64,000 nucleotides of DNA from an uncultured Sulfitobacter sp. (GCA_937138475.1 CAKZPD010000034.1:62001-126000); one strand, 5' to 3'; positions 24,829 to 33,344 are shown, counted from the first letter of the stretch. Program-made: numbers and translations. Notes: generated by a model from the letters alone, not told the origin.

Positions 24829-27264
24829 ATGAAGACAAGAACCAAATGTGTGGTCATCGGCGGCGGTATCGCCGGCTGTTCAACGCTGTATCATCTGACC
24901 CGCGAGGGATGGGGCGATGTGGTCCTTGTCGAACGAAACGAACTGACAAGCGGCACCACCTGGCATTCGGCCGCGCAGGTAACGAATTTCGGCATGAACC
25001 AGACCATGGTCGGCCTCAAAACCCATTCGATCAACCTTTACAAACAACTGGCCCAGGATCCCGCCTATCCGATCAACTATCATCACGGCGATGGCGGCAT
25101 CCGCCTGGCCAACACGCCCGAACAGATGCAGGGCTATCGGCATTTTGCCTCTATGGCGCGCGGCATGGGGGTCGAATTCGATGTCATCGACGCCGAGGAA
25201 TGCGCCCGCCGGCACCCGCTGATTTCCACCACCAATCTGCTGGGCGGTCTTTGGGATCCGCTGGATGGTGATATCGACCCCGCTCAGCTGTGTCAGGCGC
25301 TGGCCTTTCATGCCCGACAGGCCGGCGCCGAAGTGTATCGCAACACCGCCGTCACGGCCCTGACCCAGCACAAGGACGACACCTGGACGGTTCATACCGA
25401 ACACGGCGACATCGACTGCGATATCGTGGTGAACGCCTGTGGTTATCGGGTCAACGAAGTGGCCGCGATGATGGGGGTGCACCATCCTGTCGCCTCGATG
25501 GAGCACCAGTATTTCCTGACCGAGGACATCCCCGCCATTGCCAACGCGGGCCACCGTATGCCGCTGTTGCGCTGTCCGATCTCGGATTATTACAGCCGGC
25601 AGGAAAAGGGCGGGCTTTTGGTCGGCTTTTATGAGCAAGGCTGCAAGACCTGGGGCATGGATGGCATCGACCCCAACTTTGTCAACGCGCTGTGCCCGGA
25701 TGATCTGGATCGCGTCATGGATGTGCTGGAAGGCGCGTTTGAACGGATGCCGGTTCTTCAGGAAACCGGTATCCGCGCGATTGTGAACGGCCCGATCACC
25801 TATACCATCGACGGCGCGCCGCTGGTCGGGCCGATTCCGGGCAAGCGCAACGCGTTTTGCATCATCGGCCTGCGCGCCGGCCTTGGCGAAGGCGGCGGGC
25901 ATGGCTGGCTGCTGGCCCAACAGATCGTCCACGGCGAGGCCTGTTATGACACATGGTGCATCGACCCACGGCGCTTTGGCCTTCATGCCAATGTCGAACT
26001 GACGGCCCTGAAAGCGATCGAAGATTATCAAAACGAATTCCGCTTTCATTTCCCGCACGAACACCGCCCCGCAGGACGGCCAGCCAAGACCACCCCATTG
26101 ACCCCTATCCTTGCGGCCGAGGGCGCCGAATTTACCGTGGTCAACGGTTGGGAACGGCTAGATTATGTCAAGCCATCGGCCGATTTCCACCCAAGCCTGT
26201 CCTTTGATTTTGATGAAACATTCGACCTTGTCGCCCAAGAGGTAAACGCCGTTCAGACCGCCGTTGGTCTGAACGAAGTCAACGGCTTCAACCGCTTTGA
26301 AATCACCGGCGCGGATCGCCACAGCTTTTTGGATCGCATGTTTTGCGGCGCCATTCCCAAGCGCGCCGGGCGGGTCGGCCTTGGCTATCTGCTGAACCAT
26401 CACGGCATGATCAAGGGCGAAGCCACGCTTGCCAACATCCCGGCAAGCGACCGCGGTCCGGACCGGGTCTGGTATGGCTCGGCTGCGGCGTCGGAATTGC
26501 ACGACATGGATTGGCTGCAAATGCACCTGCGCGACGGGGAAGACGTGCAGATCAAAAGCCTGACAAACGATCAGACCATCTTGGTTCTGGCCGGTCCACG
26601 GGCGCGTGATGTTTTGTCTGCCTGCGCCCGCGGCGACTGGAGCAAAGACGCCTTTTCCTGGCTGTCAGTGCGCGAATGTTTTGTCGGGTTTTCCCCGGCC
26701 ACTGTGCTGGGCGTCAGTTTCTCGGGCGAGCTGGCCTATGAAATCCATGTGCCCAATGCCTCGCTTTATGCGGTTTATTTGGCGCTGCGGGCGGCCGGCA
26801 AGGCGCATGGGCTGACGCTGTTTGGCGCCCGAGCAACCGAATCGATGCGGATCGAAAAGGGCTTTCTGCACTGGAAAGCCGATCTCTTGACCGAATTTGA
26901 TCCGTTTGAAACCGGGCTTGGCCGGTTTGTGAAACTGCAAAAGCCCGATTTCATTGGCAAAGCCGCCCTGGAAAAGCGCCACGCTGACGGGATGCGCAAA
27001 CAATTGGTTACGTTACAGGTTCACGCAACCCACGCCCCCGCCCACCCCGGCGCCTCGTTGATGCACGGCGGCCAGGTCGTGGGCACTGTGACCTCGGGTG
27101 ATTGGGGGCATCGGGTTGGCATGAACCTGGCGCTTGCCTTTGTTGACCCGTCGATGGCCGATCACGGCACCCGGATGCAGCTTGATCTGTGCGGCGATCT
27201 GGTTGACGCAGCGGTGATCGCGCCCAGCCCCTATGACCCCCAGCACCAGCGGATCAAATCCTGA
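24829..27264 (+). CDS. Dimethylglycine/sarcosine dehydrogenase-like FAD- and folate-dependent demethylase
   Basis: This 811-residue protein has an N-terminal DAO-type FAD domain (VVIGGGIAGCSTLYHL, residues 8-23), a His in SGTTWHSAAQ matching the covalent FAD site of mammalian DMGDH/SARDH, a middle FAO_M segment, and a C-terminal aminomethyltransferase (GCV_T plus GCV_T C-barrel) half from about residue 430. Such enzymes oxidise an N-methyl group and transfer it to tetrahydrofolate. ATG 24829 is used; a GTG precedes it. Lying between two MttB-like genes, it suggests stepwise demethylation. Its 3' end overlaps the convergent hydratase gene by 11 bp. Confidence 0.9.
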   Translation: MKTRTKCVVIGGGIAGCSTLYHLTREGWGDVVLVERNELTSGTTWHSAAQVTNFGMNQTMVGLKTHSINLYKQLAQDPAYPINYHHGDGGIRLANTPEQMQGYRHFASMARGMGVEFDVIDAEECARRHPLISTTNLLGGLWDPLDGDIDPAQLCQALAFHARQAGAEVYRNTAVTALTQHKDDTWTVHTEHGDIDCDIVVNACGYRVNEVAAMMGVHHPVASMEHQYFLTEDIPAIANAGHRMPLLRCPISDYYSRQEKGGLLVGFYEQGCKTWGMDGIDPNFVNALCPDDLDRVMDVLEGAFERMPVLQETGIRAIVNGPITYTIDGAPLVGPIPGKRNAFCIIGLRAGLGEGGGHGWLLAQQIVHGEACYDTWCIDPRRFGLHANVELTALKAIEDYQNEFRFHFPHEHRPAGRPAKTTPLTPILAAEGAEFTVVNGWERLDYVKPSADFHPSLSFDFDETFDLVAQEVNAVQTAVGLNEVNGFNRFEITGADRHSFLDRMFCGAIPKRAGRVGLGYLLNHHGMIKGEATLANIPASDRGPDRVWYGSAAASELHDMDWLQMHLRDGEDVQIKSLTNDQTILVLAGPRARDVLSACARGDWSKDAFSWLSVRECFVGFSPATVLGVSFSGELAYEIHVPNASLYAVYLALRAAGKAHGLTLFGARATESMRIEKGFLHWKADLLTEFDPFETGLGRFVKLQKPDFIGKAALEKRHADGMRKQLVTLQVHATHAPAHPGASLMHGGQVVGTVTSGDWGHRVGMNLALAFVDPSMADHGTRMQLDLCGDLVDAAVIAPSPYDPQHQRIKS

Positions 27265-28111
27265 CCGGGGTCGCGGCAAAGCGGGCCTTTGCGGTCATCG
27301 CCACCTGCCCGTCGGCGCGGCGCGCCCACAGGGTGTGATCATCGCCATCGCTGTGGCCCTCAAGGGTAAAGGGCGCCATACCGGTCAGCGGCGCCAGCCC
27401 GCGAAACTCAAATGCAGTCATCGCAGTTGGCTGACAGCGCTGCGCCATCATCGCCAGCAAGGTCGCGGTCAACGGGCCATGCACAACCAACCCGTCATAG
27501 CCTTCGACCTGGCGGGCATAGTCGATATCGTAATGTATCCGATGCCCATTGAACGTCAGCGCCGAATACCGAAACAGCAACACTTCGGTCGGGTGAATGT
27601 GTTCGCTGTGCTGCGGCGCCTTGGGCGGCGCCATGGAAACCTGCGGCCGGTCGGCCCCGGTTGGATCCTGACGATAGACGATGTCGTGTTCTTCGCGCAG
27701 GGCACATTCGCCGTGTTGAAAGATTTCGTGACGCACGGTGACAAAACACAAAGGCCCTGAACGGCCCTGCTTTTGCGTGATGCTTTGGATCGTCGACAAT
27801 TTGGTGGCATTCAGCCCCAATCGCAGGGGCTTAAGAAAGCTAAGCCGCCCGCCGGCCCACATCCGCCGGGGCAGATCAACGGGCGGCAAAAAGCCGCCCT
27901 TTTCCGGATGGCCATCGCGCCCCAACGCCCCGGCGGGCTGGGCGTCAAGAAAATACAGCCAATGCCACAATGGTGGAAGGGTGCTGCCTTCGGTCAGGGT
28001 GGGGGCCTGGCCCAATGTTGCTTGCAAAAATCGGGCGGGCTGGGCGCGCAGCACATCGCTGTGCTGTTCTTGCCGTCCGATCCAGTCATTTAATTCAGTC
28101 TTGCCTGTCAT
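27254..28111 (-). CDS. MaoC/FAS1-type acyl-CoA hydratase (mesaconyl-C4-CoA or itaconyl-CoA hydratase-like)
   Basis: This 285-residue protein resembles the HTD2/MaoC N-terminal hydratase family (beta-methylmalyl-CoA or mesaconyl-C4-CoA hydratases). It has an N-terminal FAS1-like half and a C-terminal hot-dog with the catalytic-type segment FRYSALTFNGHRIHYDIDYA, where Asp/Tyr and His follow, then GYDGLVVHGPLTATLL. It lies convergent with the dehydrogenase-like gene (11 bp overlap) and divergent from the TetR gene. How it relates to the demethylation genes is unclear. Confidence 0.83.
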   Translation of the reverse strand: MTGKTELNDWIGRQEQHSDVLRAQPARFLQATLGQAPTLTEGSTLPPLWHWLYFLDAQPAGALGRDGHPEKGGFLPPVDLPRRMWAGGRLSFLKPLRLGLNATKLSTIQSITQKQGRSGPLCFVTVRHEIFQHGECALREEHDIVYRQDPTGADRPQVSMAPPKAPQHSEHIHPTEVLLFRYSALTFNGHRIHYDIDYARQVEGYDGLVVHGPLTATLLAMMAQRCQPTAMTAFEFRGLAPLTGMAPFTLEGHSDGDDHTLWARRADGQVAMTAKARFAATPVRI

Positions 28112-28247
28112 GATGCGCCGCTTGCCAAGGAACCGCTGTGTTCAGTGCTAACGGACAAGCCCCAACCTTGTCGAGGGGGATGCGCACGCGCGGCGTGCGG
28201 ATGCGCAAACCCGCGCCGTGACGGCAATCATGCCGGGCCTTGCGTCT

Positions 28248-28280
28248 TTTCTTTGACAAAGAAATGCAGGCATGTATGGA
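28248..28280 (+). promoter_or_regulatory. Palindromic operator overlapping a promoter, TetR-MttB operon
   Basis: A perfect 17 bp palindrome TTTCTTTGACAAAGAAA (28248-28264) contains a consensus -35 TTGACA (28253-28258); TATGGA (28275-28280) follows with a 16 bp spacer. It lies directly upstream of the TetR gene. Binding by TetR would block the promoter, giving autoregulation of the TetR-MttB operon and perhaps of the divergent hydratase gene. Confidence 0.75.
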
Positions 28281-28313
28281 TCAAGACAACCCTGTATGGA
28301 AAGCCCGAACCGA

Positions 28314-28937
28314 ATGACCCAAAGCGCGGAAAAATCTGCCCAACTTGGCAAGCACGACTGGCTTGAGGCCGCGACTCAGGCCCTGATCCAAGGCGGTGTC
28401 GAACAGGTGCAAATCACCGCATTGGCGCGGCAACTGAACATCACGCGCGGCAGCTTTTATTGGCATTTTGAAAACCGCGAGGCCCTTTTGGACGCGGTGA
28501 TCGACCATTGGCAAAGCCGCAACACCGGCGTCATTCTTGAGGCGCTTTCCACGCCCCAATCCCTTGACCAAGGTCTGCTGGCCCTGTTTGCGGTCTGGGT
28601 GGATCGCCAGCAATTCGACCCGCTGCTGGATCAGGCCGTGCGCGACTGGGGCCGCCGATCAGACAAGGTCAAGCACGTTCTGCGGGCCGAAGACGACGCC
28701 CGTGTCAGCGCCATTGCCCGCTTTCTTACCCGCTTTGGCTTTACCGCCGATCAAGGGTTCATCCGCGCGCGGGTGATCTATTTCACTCAGCTCAGCTTCT
28801 ATGCGCTGGGGGTCAACGACCCCTATGCCAACCGCCTGCGATATCTGGACACCTATTTTCAATGTTTCATCGGCCGTGATGCCGAACCGGCGGCAAAGAA
28901 CGCTTTTGCCGCTCAGCAACTGGAGCTCAAACAATGA
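28314..28937 (+). CDS. TetR-family transcriptional regulator
   Basis: This 207-residue repressor has the TetR helix-turn-helix (VEQVQITALARQLNITRGSF then YWHFENREALLDAV) and a helical ligand domain. I use ATG 28314 because GGAAAG precedes it; ATG 28296 would add six residues and cannot be excluded. The TGA overlaps the ATG of the following MttB-like gene, so both are translated together. The adjacent 17 bp palindrome is its probable operator. The ligand may be the methylated substrate of the pathway. Confidence 0.88.
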   Translation: MTQSAEKSAQLGKHDWLEAATQALIQGGVEQVQITALARQLNITRGSFYWHFENREALLDAVIDHWQSRNTGVILEALSTPQSLDQGLLALFAVWVDRQQFDPLLDQAVRDWGRRSDKVKHVLRAEDDARVSAIARFLTRFGFTADQGFIRARVIYFTQLSFYALGVNDPYANRLRYLDTYFQCFIGRDAEPAAKNAFAAQQLELKQ

Positions 28938-30475
28938 CCGCAACCGCAAAACGCACCGGCCGCGCCCAGCGCCAAAAGGCACGCGCCACCGCCGGCACCC
29001 GCGCCTTTGATCAGGCGTGGCGTCAGTGGAAAAACCCCTATGCGCCGGTGACGCAATATTCTGACGATGAAATCGAGGCGATTCACACCGCTTCGCTGCG
29101 GGTTTTGGCGGATGTGGGGATCAAGGTGCTGTGCCCCGAAGCGCGCGGCCACTATCAAAGCGCGGGCATGACAATCAAGGGCGAGACGGTCCATTTCGAC
29201 AGCGAAATCTTGATGGATTTGATCGCCAAGGCCCCCGGACAGCTGACCATGCAGGCCCGAGGCGCAGGCCGGAATGTCACCATCGGGCGGGGTCACGTCG
29301 GCATTTGCACCACCGGCGGCACGCCAAATTTCTCCGATCTGCAAACCGGGCGCCAGCCGGGCACCCTTGAGGCGCTGAACAAGTTCTGCAAACTGTCGCA
29401 ACGGTTTGACGTTATTCATGTGATCGGCCCATTTGTGGAACCGCAGGACATCCCGACCAATCTGCGGCATCTGCATATGACCCGGTCGGTCTTGACCTTG
29501 ACCGACAAGGTGCCTTTCGTGTTCTTTCGTGGCACACAGGCGGTGGCCGATGCCTATGAAATGATCCGCATCGCCAATGGGCTTAGCCAGGAAGAATTCC
29601 GCGCCCAGCCGCGCAGCTATTCCATCGCCAATTCCAATTCGCCACTGATGCTTGATGACCTGATGTGCCGTGGGATCATTGATGCAGCCCGCGCCGGGCA
29701 GTTGATGGTGCTGACCCCTTTTACCCTGGCCGGCGCCATGGCGCCCGTAACCATCGCCGGCGCCTTGGTCCTGCAAAACGCCGAGGCCCTGGCCGGGCTG
29801 AGCCTGGCACAGATCGTCGCCCCCGGCGCGCCGGTCTGCTATGGCAGTTTCACCAGCAACGTTGATATGAAAACCGGCGCGCCGGCCTTTGGCACGCCGG
29901 AATATGTCAAGGCGGCCTTTGCCTCGGGGCAATTGGCGCGGCGCTATGATTTGCCCCTGCGGTCCTCAAGCCCGACCGCATCAAATGCCCCAGACGCGCA
30001 GGCCGCCTATGAAACGCAGATGTCCCTGTGGGGCGCGTTGATGGGCGGGGCCAACCTGTTGCTGCACGGTGCGGGATGGCTTGAAGGGGGGCTGACCGCA
30101 TCAGCCGAGAAATTCATCATTGACGTTGAGATGCTGCAAATGTTCGCCGAGCTGTTCAAACCCTTGACCGCAACCGCCGACGATCTGGCGCTTGAGGCCA
30201 TCGCAAGCGTTGGCCATGGCGGGCATTTCTTTGGCACCCAGCACACGCTTGACCGGTTCGAAAGCGCGTTTTATTCGCCGCTTTTGTCCGATTGGAGCAA
30301 CTTTGAAAACTGGAGCGAACGCGGCGCCAAAGACGCCACACAGCGCGCCAACGAGATTTATCTCAAAACCCTGCACGAGCACGAGCCGCTGCCCTTTGAC
30401 CCGGCGCGCGAAGAAGAGCTTGACGCCTTTATCGCCCGGCGCACCCAGGAAGGCGGGGCGGATATCTCGCGCTAG
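28934..30475 (+). CDS. Trimethylamine methyltransferase (MttB) superfamily protein, non-pyrrolysine, paralogue 2
   Basis: This 513-residue MttB-superfamily protein starts with a basic tail (MTATAKRTGRAQRQKARATA) followed by PYAPVTQYSDDEIEAIH, and has the strong C-terminal family block GHGGHFFGTQHTLDRFESAF. There is no in-frame TAG, so no pyrrolysine is used; relatives of this type act on quaternary amines such as glycine betaine or proline betaine. It is the second gene of the TetR operon. It is clearly diverged from the first paralogue, so they may have different substrates or form a hetero-complex. No corrinoid protein gene is visible nearby. Confidence 0.88.
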   Translation: MTATAKRTGRAQRQKARATAGTRAFDQAWRQWKNPYAPVTQYSDDEIEAIHTASLRVLADVGIKVLCPEARGHYQSAGMTIKGETVHFDSEILMDLIAKAPGQLTMQARGAGRNVTIGRGHVGICTTGGTPNFSDLQTGRQPGTLEALNKFCKLSQRFDVIHVIGPFVEPQDIPTNLRHLHMTRSVLTLTDKVPFVFFRGTQAVADAYEMIRIANGLSQEEFRAQPRSYSIANSNSPLMLDDLMCRGIIDAARAGQLMVLTPFTLAGAMAPVTIAGALVLQNAEALAGLSLAQIVAPGAPVCYGSFTSNVDMKTGAPAFGTPEYVKAAFASGQLARRYDLPLRSSSPTASNAPDAQAAYETQMSLWGALMGGANLLLHGAGWLEGGLTASAEKFIIDVEMLQMFAELFKPLTATADDLALEAIASVGHGGHFFGTQHTLDRFESAFYSPLLSDWSNFENWSERGAKDATQRANEIYLKTLHEHEPLPFDPAREEELDAFIARRTQEGGADISR

Positions 30476-30476
30476 G

Positions 30477-31301
30477 TCATTGCCCTTTGATGCGCACGGA
30501 AAAGCTGCGCGTGGCACCTTGGGGTGGGCGCGGGAAGGGCGCGGCGCTTTGGACCATCCGCAACGCCGCCTGATCAAAACGCCCCGAGCCCGAGGTCTTG
30601 GCGATGGCAACCCCGGCCAACCGCCCGTCAGCTGCCAAGGTGAACCTGACCACCGCCGCGCCTTTGGTGCGCAGGCGGGGTTTGCGGGCCCCGGCCAGAT
30701 GCGCCATGACCACGCCGGGGTAATTGGTTGCCGCAGCATTGCCCGTCTTGGGCTTGGGGGTTTGACGCTTGCTGGCGGGTTTTCCGGTGCCCGTGACCGT
30801 GCCGCTGGCGCTGCCTTTGCGGACGCTTTGCTTGGCATTGCCGGCCTTGTGCCGCGTCACGGGCGGGCCATTTGACCGCGGCGCCTGAGGGGGCCGGGGG
30901 GCAGCGGCAGGGAAGACAGCGGCAGAGACGGCGGCGGAAGGGGAGACGGCGGGGGCCGGCGCCGGATTTTCCGCCTGGACCAACGGCGGGGCCCCGGTCT
31001 GGGCCGGCATCGGGGGCGCGGTTGTGGCTGTTTGAACCGGTGCGCGCGGCGCGGCAACGGCTTGGGCTGCGCGCTGCGGCACGGGCGGCTTTGCTGCTTG
31101 GGCCGCCACCTTTGCGGCGGGGCGCGCCACCCCGGCGCTTAGCTCGGCGAAACTGCCGCCCAGTTGCGCCGGCACAAGATCACCGCCGCCTTCGGTTTGG
31201 CTGACGCTTATCGGCGCCAAAAAGGCCGCTGACACCGCCAACAACCCCGCCGCCGACACCGCCAGCGCCAGCGCCATCACCCACCGCGAGCTGGCAATCA
31301 C
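30477..31301 (-). CDS. TonB-family protein
   Basis: This 274-residue protein has an N-terminal membrane anchor (VMALALAVSAAGLLAVSAAF), a long Pro/Ala-rich periplasmic spacer (about residues 60-170) and a C-terminal TonB domain (YPGVVMAHLAGARKPRLRTKG ... GSGRFDQAALRMVQSA, split here). It starts with GTG at 31301, overlapping the TGA of the second ExbD gene (GTGA). With ExbB and two ExbD proteins it would form an energy-transducing complex for an outer-membrane receptor. Its stop lies 1 bp from that of the convergent MttB-like gene. Confidence 0.88.
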   Translation of the reverse strand: MIASSRWVMALALAVSAAGLLAVSAAFLAPISVSQTEGGGDLVPAQLGGSFAELSAGVARPAAKVAAQAAKPPVPQRAAQAVAAPRAPVQTATTAPPMPAQTGAPPLVQAENPAPAPAVSPSAAVSAAVFPAAAPRPPQAPRSNGPPVTRHKAGNAKQSVRKGSASGTVTGTGKPASKRQTPKPKTGNAAATNYPGVVMAHLAGARKPRLRTKGAAVVRFTLAADGRLAGVAIAKTSGSGRFDQAALRMVQSAAPFPRPPQGATRSFSVRIKGQ

Positions 31302-31687
31302 TTGATGGCCCTTTGCGATACCAAGATCACCTGCCCGCCGCCTGCCGCTTGCAAGGCTTGGGTCAAGGCAACCAATTGCCGCGCCGGCAACGCCTGATCG
31401 GGCATGATGCGCAAAACATCCCGCTGATCCACCGGCAAAGCCCCCACAAAAGCGGCCGCATCGGCAACCGGCCGCCCCTGATGCTCCAGACGGCCATCGG
31501 CAAACACCAGCAACGCATCGCCGGGCGCCTGCCCCTGCAAATCGCGGGTTTGCACCAAGGTCAAACGCGGGTCTGGCGGCGCAGCCAGCGTGCCGGCAAT
31601 CATGAAAAACACCAGCATCAAAAAGACAATATTGATCAGGGCGATGGTTGGTTCGCGCTGGGGCTTGGCTTTGGCAAGGCGGCGCAT
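31298..31687 (-). CDS. ExbD/TolR-family protein lacking the membrane aspartate
   Basis: This 129-residue protein has one membrane helix (ALINIVFLMLVFFMIAGTL) and a periplasmic ExbD domain. The aspartate that is nearly invariant in ExbD/TolR and carries the proton path is Asn here (LIN instead of LID). The first ExbD in this operon keeps the Asp. The gene starts 1 bp after the stop of the first ExbD gene and overlaps tonB by 4 bp. A two-ExbD arrangement with one non-protonatable subunit is plausible. Confidence 0.85.
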   Translation of the reverse strand: MRRLAKAKPQREPTIALINIVFLMLVFFMIAGTLAAPPDPRLTLVQTRDLQGQAPGDALLVFADGRLEHQGRPVADAAAFVGALPVDQRDVLRIMPDQALPARQLVALTQALQAAGGGQVILVSQRAIK

Positions 31688-31688
31688 C

Positions 31689-32063
31689 TTAGGCCCCCAG
31701 AACCGTCACACGCAAATGCGGCAATTGCCGCAACGCCATCAGCACATCGGTCAGGCGCTGCGCATCCACCCCCCCACGAAGGCTCAGCAACAGCGTCGTG
31801 CCGGGCTGCGCCGTTGCCAGCGCGGAACCTGCCAAAGCCTGTTCATCAAGCAAATCGCCATTCAGCGACACCTGCGTTGGTGACACCTGCAAAAACAGCG
31901 GGGGCGCGGCGCCGAGGGCACCGCCCGCCACCGCCGCAGTCAGGGGCAATTCGGTATACTTGGAAAAGCTAGAGGTCAGCATAAAGAACAACAGCAGCAG
32001 AAAAATGACATCAATCAACGATGTCATCGACAACCGGCGCCGTCTTTGCCGCGCCCTAGCCAT
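31689..32063 (-). CDS. ExbD/TolR-family proton-channel protein
   Basis: This 124-residue protein has a basic cytoplasmic tail (MARARQRRRRLS), a membrane helix with the conserved Asp (MTSLIDVIFLLLLFFMLTSS) and a periplasmic domain. I use ATG 32063; a TTG three codons earlier is weaker. The start overlaps the ExbB stop by 8 bp. It pairs with ExbB to use the proton-motive force for TonB. Confidence 0.9.
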   Translation of the reverse strand: MARARQRRRRLSMTSLIDVIFLLLLFFMLTSSFSKYTELPLTAAVAGGALGAAPPLFLQVSPTQVSLNGDLLDEQALAGSALATAQPGTTLLLSLRGGVDAQRLTDVLMALRQLPHLRVTVLGA

Positions 32064-32718
32064 GGTCGGCAACCACCGTCACCTTGGCCTCGTTTGATCG
32101 CACGGTTGGGGCCAGAACGGTCAAGATCGCCTTGTCGGCGATCACCCGCTCGGCCTCCATCCGGCTTTCCAACCAGCTTAGCACCAGCGCCGTGGGCATC
32201 GCGACAACCAAACCCGCCGCCGTGGTCAGCAAGGCAACCCAAATCCCCCCAGCCAGCACCGATGGATCAACCTGCGTGCCGGCGCTTTGCAACGACTGGA
32301 ACGCCGCGATCATCCCAAGAACTGTGCCAAAAAGCCCCAAGAGTGGCGCCAGCTGCGCCACGGAATCCAAATACCGAAAGCCACGTTCCAGCCTGGCAAA
32401 GCGCAGTTCGGCCTCGGCGGATAACCGCTCTGCCGCAGCTTTTTCACAGCTCAGCGCCATTTTGATGACCGGCGCCAGATAGCTGGTCGATTGTGCCAAT
32501 GACGCCCGCGCCTGCGCCCGGTCGCCCCGGTCCCAGGCCGCCACCGCCGCAGACAGGGCCTTGTGCCGCCCGACCCCGGCTTTGGAAAATTGCCATATCT
32601 TATAAAGCACCACAGCGCCGGTCAGCACCGCCACCACCATAAGCAGCACAACCACCGGCCCGCCCACCTGGGCGATGTCACGCAGCGGGACCAGCCAATC
32701 CGGCAAATTCACCCCCAT
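32056..32718 (-). CDS. MotA/TolQ/ExbB proton-channel family protein
   Basis: This 220-residue protein has three predicted membrane helices: VVVLLMVVAVLTGAVVLYKI near residue 20, and the typical pair LDSVAQLAPLLGLFGTVLGM and GIWVALLTTAAGLVVAMPTA. These match the TolQ/ExbB core. The ATG at 32718 shares one base with the TGA of the upstream small exported protein gene (TGATG), so translation is coupled. It is the channel-forming subunit of the Exb-TonB machine in this operon. Confidence 0.9.
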   Translation of the reverse strand: MGVNLPDWLVPLRDIAQVGGPVVVLLMVVAVLTGAVVLYKIWQFSKAGVGRHKALSAAVAAWDRGDRAQARASLAQSTSYLAPVIKMALSCEKAAAERLSAEAELRFARLERGFRYLDSVAQLAPLLGLFGTVLGMIAAFQSLQSAGTQVDPSVLAGGIWVALLTTAAGLVVAMPTALVLSWLESRMEAERVIADKAILTVLAPTVRSNEAKVTVVADHG

Positions 32719-33134
32719 CAGCCCAGAACCTCGATCTTGGTGCGGGTGCTTAGGGTCAGCGCGCTGTCGCAAATGCCATCGGCCAGATCCGGCGCCGTGC
32801 AAGTGTTGGCGCCATTGAACAAGATCCGCCCCAAATCGGCGCAATCGATTTGATCCAGAACGAATTGCCGCACCCGTGGACGGCCCTGCGGCAGGGCGCC
32901 AAAGTCAAACAAGCTGAGCTGTATGACCTGGCCGGCGGTGTCAAACAACACCGTTTCATAGGTCATCTGCGCAATCCCTGCGGCCAGATCATTTTGCACC
33001 ACAAAGCTAAGGGTGCAGGCCGCGCCTTGGCTTTGCGCCGCGTTCAATTCGATATTCAACCGCGGTGCGGAATCACCTGCAACCACAGAACCGCCAAGGC
33101 AACACACCAAAATCGCTGAAAAAGTCTGTCTCAT
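32718..33134 (-). CDS. Small exported protein in the Exb-TonB operon (unrecognised)
   Basis: This 138-residue protein begins with a probable Sec signal peptide (MRQTFSAILVCCLGGSVVAG). The mature part has four cysteines (GAACTLSF, DCADL, NTCTAP, GICDSAL) that could form two disulfides and a beta-rich look (TYETVLFDTAGQVIQLSLFD). I do not recognise a family. It is the first gene of the Exb-TonB operon and coupled to exbB, so it probably works with the complex, for example as a periplasmic or receptor-linked partner. Confidence 0.78.
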   Translation of the reverse strand: MRQTFSAILVCCLGGSVVAGDSAPRLNIELNAAQSQGAACTLSFVVQNDLAAGIAQMTYETVLFDTAGQVIQLSLFDFGALPQGRPRVRQFVLDQIDCADLGRILFNGANTCTAPDLADGICDSALTLSTRTKIEVLG

Positions 33135-33324
33135 GAAGGCTCCGATCTTCAGGGCAGGCAGGGCACACCGCCAAGCCAAAGGCCCGGCATTTGGCCGCAT
33201 ATATCGCGGAAGGGCGCCGCGAGTCGATGAAAAACCCAAGACCGCCGGGGCGAAATCCGCATCCGGGCCTGCGGCGCGGCTGCAAACAGCGCGCGGCGGG
33301 CAGCCCCTGACATGAAACGTTGTT

Positions 33325-33344
33325 AGATTACCGATTTGTAATCT
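33325..33344. promoter_or_regulatory. Inverted repeat between Exb-TonB operon and glycosyltransferase operon
   Basis: AGATTAC and GTAATCT form a perfect 7 bp inverted repeat with a 6-base centre. It lies in the 289 bp divergent gap, 80 bp before the ArnT-like gene. The layout suits a dimeric repressor or response regulator. I see nothing else notable in this gap. Confidence 0.5.
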
